From NCBI RefSeq assembly GCF_905171775.1, contig NC_053489.1, forward strand, positions 394,627,483-394,691,482: DNA of 64,000 bases, in the 5' to 3' direction. This DNA is from Rana temporaria (taxonomy: Eukaryota; Chordata; Amphibia; Anura; Ranidae). Below are positions 1 to 11,096 of the stretch, piece after piece. Under the pieces are notes generated by a model. It made no database searches and was not told the DNA's origin. It saw only the letters and a program-made list of their open reading frames with translations. How positions within the stretch are numbered: the stretch's first letter is position 1; each line of letters opens with the position of its first letter. Made by a program: the position numbers and the translations under genes.

Positions 1-85
1 ATGCAACACTGTACCCAAACTACATTTTTATTGTTATATTCACACAACTAGAGCTTTGTTTTGGTGGCAATTAACCACTGAAAGT
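1..85. repeat. Fragment of a TTAA-bounded MITE family
   Basis: The stretch with 'cactgtacccaaac' followed by a segment about a plant-like 'agagcttt' box matches, in inverted form, segments near 28990-29080 and 53450-53500 of this window. It is therefore an internal piece of the abundant TTAA-target MITE family seen repeatedly here. No coding signal. Confidence 0.4.
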
Positions 86-365
86 GGAAGGAAACCCTCC
101 AATCATTTTCAGTCAAGGAAGCTGACATTTTGGCCTCTGTTTAATCTAAAACGCCATGATGCTGCTCTTGTGATCAGTTATGACTCCAGCCATTGGATGG
201 TTTGAAAGTTTAGTTGAGAGTACAACTAATGGGAGTGTTACATTCCTGGCAAATGCCCGAAATGTAACAGTTTTTTTAACCACTTTAATAACGAGCCTAT
301 TCTGGCACTTCTCTCCATGTAAAAATCTTATTTTTTTTTGCTAGAAAATTACTCAGAACCCCCAA
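86..365. other. Non-coding, partly MITE-derived
   Basis: No convincing coding region. From about 275 the sequence again resembles the MITE family that begins 'ttaaccactt', running into 'gctagaaaattactcagaac'. The rest shows nothing I recognise. Confidence 0.35.
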
Positions 366-390
366 ACATTATATATATCTATATATACAG

Positions 391-452
<62 letters not shown>
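366..452. repeat. (AT)n microsatellite followed by a short (AC)n
   Basis: A long run of alternating A and T followed by (AC)n, ending directly at the TA target duplication of the adjacent Tc1/mariner element. Confidence 0.95.
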
Positions 453-463
<11 letters not shown>

Positions 464-465
464 TA

Positions 466-2060
466 CAGTGGGGATCGAAAGTTTGGGCACCCCAGGTGAA
501 AATTTGTATTAATGTGCATAAAGAAGCCAATGAAAGATGGAAAAATCTCCAAAAGGCATCAAATTACAGATTAGACATTCTTATAATATGTCAAAAAAAA
601 GTTAGATTTTATTTCCATCATTTACACTTTCAAAATGACAGAAAACAAAAAAATGGCGTCTGCAAAAGTTTGGGCACCCTGCAGAATTTAAAGGAAATGC
701 ACTGCCCCCTTTGCAAAGCTGAGACCTGCCAGTGTCATGGATTGTTCTCAATCATCGTCTGGGAAGACCAGGTGATGTCAATCTCAAAGGTTTTAAATGC
801 CCAGACTCATTTGACCTTGCCCCAACAATCGGCACCATGGGATCTTCTAAGCAGTTGTCTAGAAAACTGAAACTGAAAATAGTTGACGCTCACAAAGCTG
901 GAGAAGGCTATAAAAAGATAGCAAAGCATTTTCAGATGTAAATATCCTCTGTTTGGAATGTAATTAAGAAATGGCAGTCATCAGGAACAGTGGAAGTTAA
1001 AGCAAGATCTGGAAGACCAAGAAAAATATCAGACAGAACAGCTCGCAGGATGGTGAGAAAAGCAATTCAAAACCCACGTTTGACTGCACGATCCCTCCAG
1101 AAAGATCTGGCAGACACTGGAGTTGTGGTACACTATTCCACTATAAAGAGATACTTGTACAAATATGGTCTTCATGGAAGAGTCATCAGAAGTAAACCTC
1201 TTCTACGTCCTCACCACAAAAATCTGCGTTTGAACTTTGCAAATGAACATATAGACAAGCCTGATGCATTTTGAAAACAAGTTCTGTGGACCGATGAGGT
1301 TAAAATAGAACTTTTTGGCCAGAATGAGCAAAAGTACGTTTGGAGAAGAAAGGGCACATAATTTAATGAAAAGATCCTCTGTCCAACTGTTAAGCATGGG
1401 GGTGGATCAATCATGCTTTGGGGTTGTATTGCAGCCAGTGGCACAGGGAACATTTCACGAGTAGAAGGAAAAATGGATTCAATAAAATTTCAGCAAATTT
1501 TGGATGGTAACTTGATGCCATCTGTGAAAAATCTGAAGTTAAAGAGAGGATGGCTTCTACAAATGGATAATGATCCTAAACACACCTCAAAATCCATGGG
1601 GGATTACATCAAGAGGCGTAAACTGAAGGTTTTGCCATGGCCTTTACAATCTCCTGACCTCAACATAATTGAAAATTTACGGATAGACCTTAAAAGAGCA
1701 GTGCGTGACAGACAGCCCAGAAATCTCAAAGAACTGGAAGACTTTTGTAAGGAAGAATGGGCAAAGATACCTCAAACAAGAATTGAAAGACTCTTGGCTG
1801 GCTACAAAAAGCATTAACAAGCTGTGATACTTGCCAAAGTACAAGATACAAGTACAAGATTTTAACTCTGCAGGGTGCCCAAACGTTTTCTGTCATTTTG
1901 AAAGTGTAAATTATGGAAATAAAATCTAACTTTTTTGACATATAAGAATGTCTAATCTGTAATTTGATGCCTTTTGGAGATTTTTCCATATTTCCTTGGC
2001 TCCGTTATGCACATTAATACAATTTTTTACCTGGGGTGCCCAAACTTTCGATCCCCACTG
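466..2060 (+). mobile_element. Tc1/mariner transposon, full length, decayed
   Basis: A 1595-bp element bounded by TA on both sides (464-465 and 2061-2062), the hallmark of Tc1/mariner insertion. Terminal inverted repeats begin CAGTGGGGATCGAAAG and are long, about 200-230 bp (466-693 and 1863-2060). A second copy of the 'gtttgggcaccc' motif sits at the inner edge of each TIR, giving the IR/DR layout known from several Tc1-family transposons where the transposase binds twice per end. Transposase runs on the plus strand between the TIRs. Both ends look intact, so only the transposase decay stops autonomy; the ends could in principle still be mobilised by a related enzyme (inference). Confidence 0.93.
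837..1817 (+). pseudogene. Tc1/mariner transposase, three in-frame stops
   Basis: One reading frame of 327 codons starts at ATG 837 (MGSSKQLSRKL, the normal start of this transposase group) and ends at 1817. It shows the N-terminal helix-turn-helix region with the GRPRKIS basic box, then the DD34E catalytic core: first Asp in WTDEVKIELFG, second Asp in QMDNDPKHTS, Glu in PDLNIIENL, with 34 residues between the second Asp and the Glu. The length is close to the usual 340 residues. In-frame stops at 939-941 (TAA), 1272-1274 (TGA) and 1359-1361 (TAA) break it, with no frameshift seen between the pieces. The catalytic residues themselves are retained. It is an inactive copy that has decayed by substitution only, which suggests a moderately young insertion (inference). 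Confidence 0.92.
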
Positions 2061-2156
2061 TAGAGATATATATATATATATACCGTATTTTCCGGCGTAT
2101 AAGACGACCTTTTGGAGTCGGGGGTCGTCTTATATGCTGGATCTGTCTCCGTCAGT

Positions 2157-2432
2157 CTGCGGACATCCATGTTTCAGGCTGCGGGCATCCATGATTCAAA
2201 AGCCGCGCCTCCTCCTCAGACTGTTCCGTGATAGGCGGAACACTAATTTTCCCAGCGGGGCCTCTGTTCAGTGTTCCGCCTATCACGGATGCCTTCTCAT
2301 CCTCGGACGAGAGGACGTCCGTGATAGGCGGAACACTGAAAATTAGTGTTCCGCCTATCACGGAACAGTCTGAGGAGGAGGCGCGGCTTTTTAATCATGG
2401 ATGCCCGCAGCCTAAAACATGGATGTCCGCAG
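2157..2432. repeat. Long inverted repeat (hairpin) inside the MITE
   Basis: The block containing 'gttccgtgataggcggaac' is repeated in inverted form, with arms of roughly 90 bp (about 2157-2250 and 2340-2432) around a shorter inner pair. Open frames on both strands here are mirror images of the palindrome and are not evidence for genes. Confidence 0.8.
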
Positions 2433-2477
2433 CAAAAAAATAAGGTAGGGAGATCGTCTTGGCCAGCACAGTAGAGG

Positions 2478-2780
2478 CATGTGATGGACAGTGGAGGCAT
2501 GGAATGGCACAGTGGAGGCATGGAATGGCACAGTGGAGGCATGGAATGGCACGGTGGAGGCATGGAATGGCACGGTGGGGGCATGGAATGGCATAGTGGG
2601 GGCATGGAATGGCACAGTGGGGGCATGGAATGGCACGGCACAGTGGGGCATGTAATGGCATGGCACAGTGGGGCATGTAATGGAATGGCACAGTGGGGCA
2701 TGTAATGGAATGGCACAGTGGAGCATGTAATGGAATGGCACAGTGGGGCATGTAATGGAATGTAATGGCACAGTGAGATT
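2478..2780. repeat. ~21-bp minisatellite
   Basis: Tandem units of the type 'cagtggaggcatggaatgg', turning into 'cagtggggcatgtaatgg' variants toward the right. Repetitive Met/Pro/His or Gly/Met/Glu/Trp/His open frames across it are low-complexity artefacts. Confidence 0.9.
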
Positions 2781-3069
2781 TGAAAAATGCCTGTTTCTGT
2801 CAGCGATTGTTCCTGTCAGCGGTTGTTCTGGCTACCCCTCAGCTTCCAGACAGACTAGTAGGAAGGGGGTAGTCTTATACGGCGAGTATATCCCAAAACC
2901 CAAATTTTTCCTGGAAAAATAGGGGGTCGTCTTATACGCCCAGTCGTCTTATACGCCGGCAAATACGATATATTAGCAGACACCCTGGGGAATAAAATGG
3001 CGGTCGTTGCAACTTTTTATCTCGCTGGGTATTTGCGCAATCATTTTTCAAATGCCTTTTTTGGGGAAA

Positions 3070-3560
3070 AAATAGTGTTTTTTGTACTCACCGTAAAATC
3101 CTTTTCTCTGTCATCCATGGACGGACACAGCCTTCACAAGTCTTGACATATGGGTAATGTTCCTGTTCATAGAAGAGGACTAGGCATAACATGTTAGATA
3201 TTTAAATACATGTTACTTTAACAGAGTTGAACAGCCCCTCCCAGAAAAGGATTTTATGGGGAGTACAAAAAATCCTATTTTCTGTTATCGTCCATGGACA
3301 GACACAGCCTTCACAAGTCTTGACATATGGGACATTTTCAAGCAGTGTCAAAAAACGAGGGGTGGGAACAGTATCAGTAAAAACAAACAACTTCACACCA
3401 AAACAAGCAGAGCTCCTCAACGGAGGAGGTGCAACTTTAAACAACCAGATACTGACTCCATAACACAGACAGCTCTCAGGGACTAACTCAAGACCTGAAA
3501 AAGTCCACCCTCCTTGCTGCACTGACCAGGGGGGTTACCCAGGGGACTCACCAACCCAGC
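3070..3560 (-). mobile_element. DIRS-like retrotransposon terminal fragment
   Basis: The block starting 'gtactcaccgtaaaatcc' is homologous to the left terminal region of the DIRS element at 47682-52868. Shared blocks include 'atggacggacacagc', 'atcctattttct', 'aagcagtgtcaa', 'gaggggtggga' and the following 'cctcaa(c/t)ggagga' stretch. Only terminal sequence survives, with no gag, RT or recombinase. Orientation follows the alignment to the full element. Confidence 0.72.
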
Positions 3561-3684
3561 AAGAGACTGCTCAACGCCACTGCCCGCCCTCTGTATACGT
3601 TTCGACACTAGTGGGCAGTGTTTATATGTATTCCCTTTTTTTTTTGTTTTAATGTGTTTTTATTTTATATCCCATTTCATTATT

Positions 3685-3691
<7 letters not shown>

Positions 3692-3755
<64 letters not shown>
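3692..3755. repeat. (TA)n microsatellite
   Basis: About 30 TA units in 'acatgtatatata...tatatcacac'. The neighbouring Tc1 element inserted at a TA just to the right. Confidence 0.95.
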
Positions 3756-3758
<3 letters not shown>

Positions 3759-3775
3759 ACACATTTTTTAATATA

Positions 3776-5357
3776 CAGGTGATTTTTAAAAAAATTTGAA
3801 TATCGTGCAAAAGTTCATTTATTTCACTAATGCAACTTAAAAGGTGAAACTAATATATGAGATAGACTCATTACATGCAAAGCAAGATAGTTCTAGCCGT
3901 GATTTGTCATAATTGTGATGATTATGGCTAACAGATCATGAAAACCCCAAATCCACAATCTCAAAAAATTTGAATATTACATGCAATCAATAAAACAAGG
4001 ATTGTACATAGAACAATATCGGACCTCTGAAAAGTAGAAGCATGCATATGTACTCAGTACTTGGTTTGGGCCCCTTTTGCAGCAATTACTGCCTCAATGC
4101 GGCGTGGTATGAAAGCGATCGGCCTGTGGCACTGCTGAGGTGTTATGGAAGACCAGGATGCTTCAATAGCAGCCTTCAGCTCTTCTGCATTGTTCGGTCT
4201 CATGTCTCTCATCTTTCTCTTGGCAATGCCCCATAGATTCTCTATGAGGTTAAGGTCAGGCGAGTTTGCTTGTCAATCAAGCACAGTAATCCCGCGGTCA
4301 TTGAACCAGGTTTTGGTGCTTTTGCCAGTGTGGGCAGGTGCCAAGTCCTGCTGGAAAATCAAGTCAGCATCCCCATAGAGCTCATCTGCGGAAGGAAGCA
4401 TGAAGTGCTCCAAAATCTCCTGGTAGACGGCTGCGTTGACCCCGGACTTAATGAAGCACAGTGGACCAACACCAGCAGATGACATTGCTCCCCAAATCAA
4501 CACAGACTGTGGAAACTTCACACTTGACTTCAAGCATCTTGCAGTGTGTGCCTCTCCATTCTTCCTCCATACTCTGGGTCCTTGGTTTCCAAATGAAATG
4601 CAAAATTTGCTGTTATCAGAAAAAAGGACTTTGGACCACTGAGCAACCGACCAGGTCTGTTTTTCTTTAGCCCAGGTAAGACACTTCTGACGTTGTTTGT
4701 TGTTCAGGAGTGGCAAGAGGAATACAACATTTGAAGCACATGTCCAGGATCCGTCTGTGTGTGGTGGCTCTTGATGCACCGACTCCAGTCTCAGTCCACT
4801 CCTTGTGAAAGTCCCCAACACTTTTGAATGGCCTTTTCCTGACAATTCTCTCCAGGCTGCGGTCATCCCTGCTGCTTGTGCACCTTTTTCTTCCACAGTT
4901 TTCCCTTCCACATAACTTTCTATTAATGAGCTTTGATACAGCACTTTGGGAACATCCAACTTCTTTTGCAATTACCTTTTGAGGCTTTCCCTCCTTATGG
5001 AGGGTCACAGTGATGTTTTTTTGTACAAATGTCAGATCAGCAGTTTTTCCCATGATTGTGATTCCTACTGAGCTCAGGAACCCTTTGCAGGTGTTATGGC
5101 TTAATTAGCTGATTAGAGTGGGACACCTTGAGCCTAGAATATTCCACCTTTTCACAATATTCGAATTTTCTGAGATTGTGGATTTGGGATTTTCATGAGC
5201 TGTAAGCCATAATCATCACAATTATGACAAATCACGGCTTGAACTATCTTGCTTTGCATGTAATGAGTCTATCTCATATATTAGTTTCACCTTTTAAGTT
5301 GCATTAGGGAAATGAAAAATTTGAATATCGTTCAAAAGTTCATTTAAGTATCATCTG
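3776..5357 (-). mobile_element. Second Tc1/mariner transposon, full length
   Basis: A 1582-bp element flanked by TA (3774-3775 and 5358-5359). Its TIRs start CAG(A/G)TGAT and extend over about 200 bp. Both ends contain 'ttgaatatcgt(g/t)caaaag', 'aatgagtctatctcatat' and 'gattgtggatttggg' in inverted order (about 3776-3990 and 5140-5357). This family is distinct from the element at 466-2060. Transposase is on the minus strand. The right TA duplication coincides with the first two bases of the LINE A target duplication (see findings). Confidence 0.93.
4054..5053 (-). pseudogene. Tc1/mariner transposase, frameshifted plus one stop
   Basis: Minus-strand start at 5053 (MGKTADLTF). The first part has the paired helix-turn-helix DNA-binding region (KVIAKEVGCSQSAVSKLI and the RPFKS segment). 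A frame change near 4670-4970 leads into the catalytic part: first Asp in LFSDNSKFCIS, second Asp in FQQDLAPAHTGKST, Glu in SPDLNLIENLWG, again with 34 residues between the second Asp and the Glu (DD34E). A TGA at 4273-4275 lies where Trp is expected just before the final catalytic box. The reading then continues to a natural end at 4054 (KGAQTKY). Total length of about 333 codons is normal for the family. Nonfunctional copy with catalytic residues intact. Confidence 0.9.
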
Positions 5358-7906
5358 TATGTATATTTTTTTTTTATTTTTTTTTATTTATTCAGTGCAG
5401 GGACAAACCGGCCCCCACGGGCCTCAACATTACAACATAATGATGGCAGAATAAAAAAAAAAAAAATACATAAAATACAAGAAATGGTAACATACAAATA
5501 GGGCGACAGGTGATAAAACATGAATGTTGTCATAGTACGTCTCCCCGTGCCCGGAGTCATATACCTCGTATACCTAGGTCCCATACGGGCCCACGGATGG
5601 TGTATGTAGGGGAGCGTATGTATTACCTCATCAGAGCACCCTCTGCCTCATCTCTTTCTACATAAACATCAAGGTCCACGGGAACCAATCACCCCTGCTT
5701 TTTCCATTTTCAGTATATTAAGGAAGTTAGCATAAGAAGGGAAAGGATAAAGAGAGTGCAAAGAATATAAAGGGGGGCAGGAACCGCTCCTGACCCGAAA
5801 GGGGAAAAGAAGAAGTAGAGGGGGTAAGGAGGGGATGGGGGGGTGGGGTGGATGCGAGCATGGTAACCCTGTATGGGGCTCAGACTGTTTTCATGTATCT
5901 GTCCCGTCCTGAGCCGAATTTTGATTATCTCCTCTAAGGCTCAGGCCCTCTTCCGAGTATCTAAACATGTTCCAGGGTCGCCAGATCTCCGTGTACTTCT
6001 CCTGTCTATGTTGACTAGTGAGGATCAAGTCCTCCATGTAGCCAACCTCGTCTACCTTCCTCAGCCATTGCGCTACCGTTGGAGGCTGCTGAGATTTCCA
6101 ACAAAGTGGGACGCAGGCCTTGGCCGCATCCAGTAGGTGACGGACCACAGAGCTCTTATATCCCTTTGTCGGGACAACCGTTGCGTGGAGCAGAAAAAAC
6201 GCTGGGTCCTCTCCTAGTGTGCGGTCTGTAAATTTCTGGGTTATACGGCGGACCTCTCTATAGAAGCCCTGTATACGGGTGCAAGACCAGAATATGTGTA
6301 GGAGCGTTCCCCTCTCCTCCTGGCAACGCCAGCAGAGGTCCGAGGACTCCAGAAAGAGCCTATGTAGTAGCTCGGGTGTTCTGTACCACCCGGTACTACA
6401 CCTTTGTAGTTTTTCTCCTGTATTTTTGCGCTCGGCGAGGACTTGTGTGTAAAGGTGAGTATGTGTTGTACCATACTGCTGCTAAATGTACAGCCAAGGT
6501 CCCTTTCCCATTTAGCTAGACAGGGGATCAGATCGTCCTGTTGGGGTGTAATCAGTATATTGTATGTCAGGGACAGCGCGTGAGGGAGCGTCCCCGTGTC
6601 CGTGCAGAGTTCTTCAAATGTCGTGGGGGGGGGGGGGTGTGATGTCCGGTGGTGGTAGACTACTCAGGAAATGGCTGAGCTGTGACGCTCTCATGTAGTC
6701 CAAGCCGAAGGGGCCAGCGGGGTCCATAAGTTCTATCGTCCCCCTCCACTTGCCCCTCTCGCTAAAGTGGGAAGCTTGGTATAACCCTGTATCTCTCAGT
6801 TCCAAAAACCTCCTGTCTTGCAACCCCGGGGGGAATAGGGGATGGCCTATCACTGGTCTCAGGGGTGAGTTGTATGTCGAGAGGTGAGACTCTGCCAGGA
6901 GCCCGGCACAAATTCTAATGGTCGTGCCCAACAGGGGGTGTCGCTTAAGCTCCGGGGGCAAGGCAGAATGGCACCATGGGGCTCTGTGGAGTGGAACCGG
7001 GCTCTGGGCCTGTTCGATGCGAGTCCAAAGCTTGGTGTCAGTATGCCGGCACCAATCCAAGAATCTGGTAAGGTGAGCAGAGTGGTAATACGTACGGATC
7101 TCCGGCATGGCAATCCCGCCGCAGAGTTTCGGACGTGTAAGTACGCTTCACTTCAGTCGCGGGGTCTTCCCTGCCCAGAGAAACCGGGTTAGGGCGGAGT
7201 GTGTCTGCTTAAAAAAACTACTTGGGATGGCTATTGGTAGGGCTTGCATCAGGTACAGGAACTTGGGGAGGATCGACATTTTTAATATATTGCAATGTCC
7301 CAGCCACGAATGGAGGCCGGAAGTCCACTGGTCCAGCAGCCTCTGAACTTTTTTCAGAAGTGGGGGGAAGTTCATCTGAAAGATCTGGGGGAGGGATGCA
7401 GGTATCAAAGTGCCCAGATACTTCAGGGCCGTATCCGTCCACTTTAAGCGGAAGTCACGTTTAAGTCTCCCCAGTTGGGCGGGGGGAATCCTCACCCCCA
7501 TGGCCTCCGACTTGGTGAAATTAATTTTTAAATTAGATAGTTGGCCGTAGATGTCAAATTCTGTCATGAGGCTCTGCAGCGATGTAGGTGGCTGTGTAAG
7601 CGTGAACATAAGGTCATCGTACGCGGAGACCTTATGCTGTACACCCCCCACAGATGTTCCAGAAATCTCTGGGTTTGAACACACGTGACACAGGAACGGT
7701 TCTAGAGTCAAACCAAAGAGCAAAGGGGAAAGTGGGCAGCCCTGCCTAGTCCCGTTAGAAATCGGGAAAGGTTCGGACAGAACCCAGTTTGCTCTCACCC
7801 TGGCCATCGGGCCCGAATAGGTCGCCGTCACCCAGTGCTGCATCTGGGACCCAAGGCCTATATGCCTTAGCGTTGCAAATAGGAATCTCCAACTCACTCA
7901 GTCAAA
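5358..7906 (-). mobile_element. LINE A (L1 clade), 3' half, split by a PLE
   Basis: The minus-strand L1-type LINE has its A-rich 3' tail at about 5366-5400, with an AATAAA-type signal just upstream ('gaataaataaaaa' on the minus strand). It continues into ORF2 C-terminal and RT sequence up to 7906, where it is interrupted; the rest lies at 19951-21173. The 11-bp sequence TATGTATATTT occurs at both outer ends (5358-5368 and 21163-21173) and is the likely target-site duplication. The element is 5'-truncated inside the endonuclease domain. Confidence 0.85.
5891..7906 (-). pseudogene. LINE A ORF2, RT C-terminal half to stop
   Basis: From 7897 leftward the minus strand reads VSWRFLFATLRHIGL, then NGTRQGCPLSPLLFGL (the RT box before the catalytic motif), then SAYDDLMF, where L1 RTs have F/YADD: one residue appears to be missing. 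The thumb-like region KYLGTLIP and the L1-typical post-RT region (PEIRTYYHSAHLTRF) follow. A zinc-finger segment and a tail (RHLLDAAKACVPLCWKS) align with the corresponding part of L1-B ORF2. It is broken by a stop near 7148, by a G-run frameshift near 6630, and by at least one more frame change near 6150-6474. Dead copy of an L1-clade ORF2, related to but clearly different from L1-B. Confidence 0.88.
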
Positions 7907-9418
7907 TAAAATACTTATAAGTGAAAAAATAAGTGGAGAACCATGGATAAATAAATAAATGTAATTAATCCACAGTAACACGTGAATAAATGTCCATTAG
8001 TGAGTAATGGAAGGTGCCAAAGATCCGTGGCGCTGATAAAGTCACTTGTGAGCAAAAAAAGGGTGAAAAAACATGGATAAAATAAATGAATATAATTAAA
8101 CCACAGTAACACGTGAAAAAGTGTCCATTGGTTGATAATGAAAGCACCAAGACAAACAGAAGTCCGTCAGTAGAAAATATATGACCATCATCATCCTAGA
8201 AGAGACATTCTGCACAAAAGAACAGGAGTAGATGGAATACTCTTACCAAATGACGTGGATCTGCTTGTCAGCGACAACAGATCATAAGCGCATGGAAGGA
8301 CTCCACTCGAATCGGCTAAGCTGATGCGGACCCAATGGTAGATTCCCCGCAGGATATCCAGATGTGAGGCTGTAGTCCTGGACTGGAGCTTCACCTTGGG
8401 TGGATTCGCTCAGACTCAGATTCGAAGGCAAAAACAGAAGTCTGCTTATTCCAAAGCGGCAATCGATGATGACAAAGTGGTATCCACTGAGAGAAGTGGG
8501 CACAATCTTGGAGTATGAAAAACTTAGTGACCCAACAGGACATGCAGGAGAAAGAAAAAAACAAAGCTCCGGATGGTGCAGATAAAAATGGGTAAGGTTT
8601 TATTGTAATAAAACCAATATACATAAAAGTGATCACTGTAGCATAAAAAAGGTAAAAGCAATATGGAGAGCAGGTGTACCAAGCCCGACGCGTTTCGTCC
8701 AACTGGACTTCAACTGGGGCATCTACCTTCACCGCCATATTGCCACATATAAATAATATAAACTCTCAATTGAACTAAACAGGCGAGCCAATCAAACAAG
8801 CCTGGCAGTAGGTGTGTGTGATTGGAGAAGGGCAGATCACATGACATACATGGCTCATGACTCTCATATAGACCAATCAGATCAAGTAATAAACCTCAAC
8901 ATGACTAGTCTCCAATCACAAATCGGATAGTAAGAATAAATAAATATCAAGCCATATGTAAATAGAAGACACATCAGCAGGACAAGAAAAGATAGCAAAC
9001 ATTTAACATATAAATGGCAGACACTACTCAAACTTAAATTGCCCTGGATATAAATGAAGGGAAGAAAGGGAGGTAATAACCCAAGACACCTGTTGGGGAC
9101 ATAACCCCACCACTTAGGAGCTTCCCACATTAATAATATGGAGGGAGCACTCCCCTCCGCTTGACTAGCCTGGAGGGGTGGGCGGAACAGCGACAAATGC
9201 TCCATCCGGGGACACCAGCTGAAACGCCGTCCGATCCTCCATACGGCAACCAGCTGGTGTATCACAGAGGCGTGGAAACCGCGCTGGAGCACAACGTCAG
9301 TGTGTGAGTCGCGCCGCGTATAACGTCATGACGCGGCGCAAGATCACATGACGCCTGAATAGCCAATGGGGGCGCAGCGTGTCTGGATGGGGAGCCTCGG
9401 ATGTCAACACATCCACAC
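7907..9418 (-). repeat. PLE1 left pseudo-LTR (inverted copy)
   Basis: The inverted complement of 7914-8600 is found at 19150-19830, and that of about 8597-9418 at 11097-11911. Together these form one inverted terminal repeat of about 1.5 kb. The segment around 9300-9410 is CpG-rich and palindromic ('cgcgccgcgt', 'atgacgtcat'-like), and the hammerhead motif lies at 8683-8720. Confidence 0.85.
8683..8720 (-). ncRNA. Hammerhead ribozyme motif in PLE1 left pLTR
   Basis: On the minus strand: stem I GCCC/GGGC, core CAGTTGA (two changes from CTGATGA), stem II GTCC-AGTT-GGAC, then GAAA, a minimal CGCG stem III and the TC cleavage site. Layout matches the minimal type described in Penelope-like elements. 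The two core changes may reduce or abolish self-cleavage. Confidence 0.6.
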
Positions 9419-9897
9419 ATCTGCCCACACATCGAGGCCGCAGCGCACCGCGGTGTGCTGGCAAGTAATGCCAGACACATCGCATCTGAAAAAGGAAACC
9501 AGGCGTCCCCTGGATCTAAAAAGGGCACGGATGGAATAGCGAAGTGCCACCCAAAACATACTTAGTTGTATTAAACAGCACATTAAAAGTGCACAGCATA
9601 CAGGGGAATGTGCATCGCCCCCCAGGGGGGGGGGGAAAGAAGGGCGGCACACCGTGCACATGAAACATGCTGAAACCCTAAAGATAATAATTTGTAATAA
9701 TAAAGACAAAACTTCCTAAACTAAAGTTAAACTAATAAACATGGATCTAGGAGAGTGAACAGAATTATATAGTAAATGGAATGTGCAATGCAAACTGGCT
9801 AAAGAGTATATGCGTCTCAGAGCAACATTAACATTACAGAGGGGGGGAGAGGGCAATATCTACCTGTACGGATAGAAAATTACGCCTTATTGATAAA

Positions 9898-11096
9898 TTA
9901 GTTTATATCCCATTCTACGTTCATACCAAATGGTTGATATGTGCGTAGTTCGTGTATCCAGTATGTTTCTAACTGGGACACACCCTGTATACGGGATTCA
10001 CCTCTCCAGTGGGGCATAAACTGATCGATCACCAGAAACTGAGTCCCCAGAGGATCTTTATCATGGCACTGTAAATAGTGTCGTGGGACACTATGATTGG
10101 TCTTACCAAGCTTTATGTTGGCTATGTGTTCATTTACTCGAACCGTAAAGGTTCTAATGGTCCGCCCGATATATTGCTTCTTGCAAGGGCAAGTCAAAAG
10201 GTAAACAACATATCGGGTGGCACATGTAGTGAAATGTTTCATCTGATACACTTTTAGAGTGACCATGGACTGGAAGCTTTCACTCTTGCGTCTGCCGCTC
10301 GTGTTATGCAAACACACATTGCACCTGCGGCAGGAAAAAAATGCCTTACAGTCCTGGAAAAAAGTGACTCTTTTGGGGGGGTCTATGACATTGGGAGCTA
10401 TTTGTCCTTGAATGGACCTAGCACCCCTAAAAATGACACCGGCCTTGTCTGGTAAGGCCGGACCCAGAACCCTATCATTCTGTAGGACACCCCAATGTTT
10501 CACCAGAATTTCCTTAATCTGTCTGGATTGAACAGAATATGTGGTGAAAAAAGATCACCGGAATTTTTCGTCCGTGGCCTTCTTTGAGCGAACTTCAAGG
10601 AGTGAACTGCGATCGATGTGTAAGATTCGCTCAATTTCAGCTTCAAGATCACCCACCCCATATGCCTTCTCTACAAACCTATTCTTCAAGACCATGGATT
10701 GTGCAATAAAATCTTCAACTTTAGTGCAGTTCCGCCTGACACGCAGAAATTGACTGCGGGGCACCGATCTCAACCACTGTGGATGGTGACAGCTATCAAG
10801 CGGAATGTAGCCGTTACGATCGGTTGGCTTGAAGTATGTGCTGAATTCAAGATGTTGTTCAACCACCTTGATCTCCAAGTCTAGAAAATGTACGGAGGTA
10901 GAACTGGCCTCGTGGCTCAATTGTATACCTCTATCATTGGTATTCAATACAGACATAAAGTTGTTGAGCAATTCGTGGTCACCCTTCCATAGGAGGAGGA
11001 TGTCGTCTATATAACGAGCCCAGAGGACCAATTCTGGCCTCTTAAGGGCATAGACGACATCCTCCTCCCACTTGGCCATGAAAAGGTTGGCCAGGC
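9898..11096 (-). pseudogene. PLE reverse transcriptase (partial) + GIY-YIG endonuclease
   Basis: A single minus-strand frame. It enters from the pLTR junction at 11096 with SLANLFMAKWEEDVVY, a PLE RT motif. The catalytic WARYIDDILLLW box (Tyr-Ile-Asp-Asp) follows, then the RT C-terminal region with VHFLDLEI. A premature TGA at 10555-10557 sits where an Arg codon is likely. The frame resumes with a Cys-rich linker (CKAFFSCRRCNVC) and a GIY-YIG-type endonuclease (YVVYLLTCPCKKQYIGRT, followed by RVNEHIANIK), ending at 9898 (VEWDIN). The GIY-YIG fusion downstream of RT is diagnostic of Penelope-like elements of the Penelope/Neptune group. The upstream RT motifs are absent, so the copy is 5'-truncated and inactive. 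Only one stop in about 400 codons suggests a fairly recent insertion. Confidence 0.9.

Larger units (their letters stand above)
2081..2970. mobile_element. MITE-like DNA element with ~28-bp TIRs
   Basis: The left end reads 'taccgtattttccggcgtat' and the right end is its close inverted complement (2943-2970), with the shared 'gtataagacgac' motif. No transposase is present. The interior holds a large hairpin and a 21-bp minisatellite. The terminal motif 'ggcgtata' also marks the small element at 44603-44762. I cannot assign a superfamily from the ends alone. Confidence 0.7.

Noticed and set aside
2297..2771. Long repetitive open frames over the 21-bp minisatellite, both strands
   Set aside because: Low-complexity translations of a tandem repeat in several frames at once; no start context or domain.
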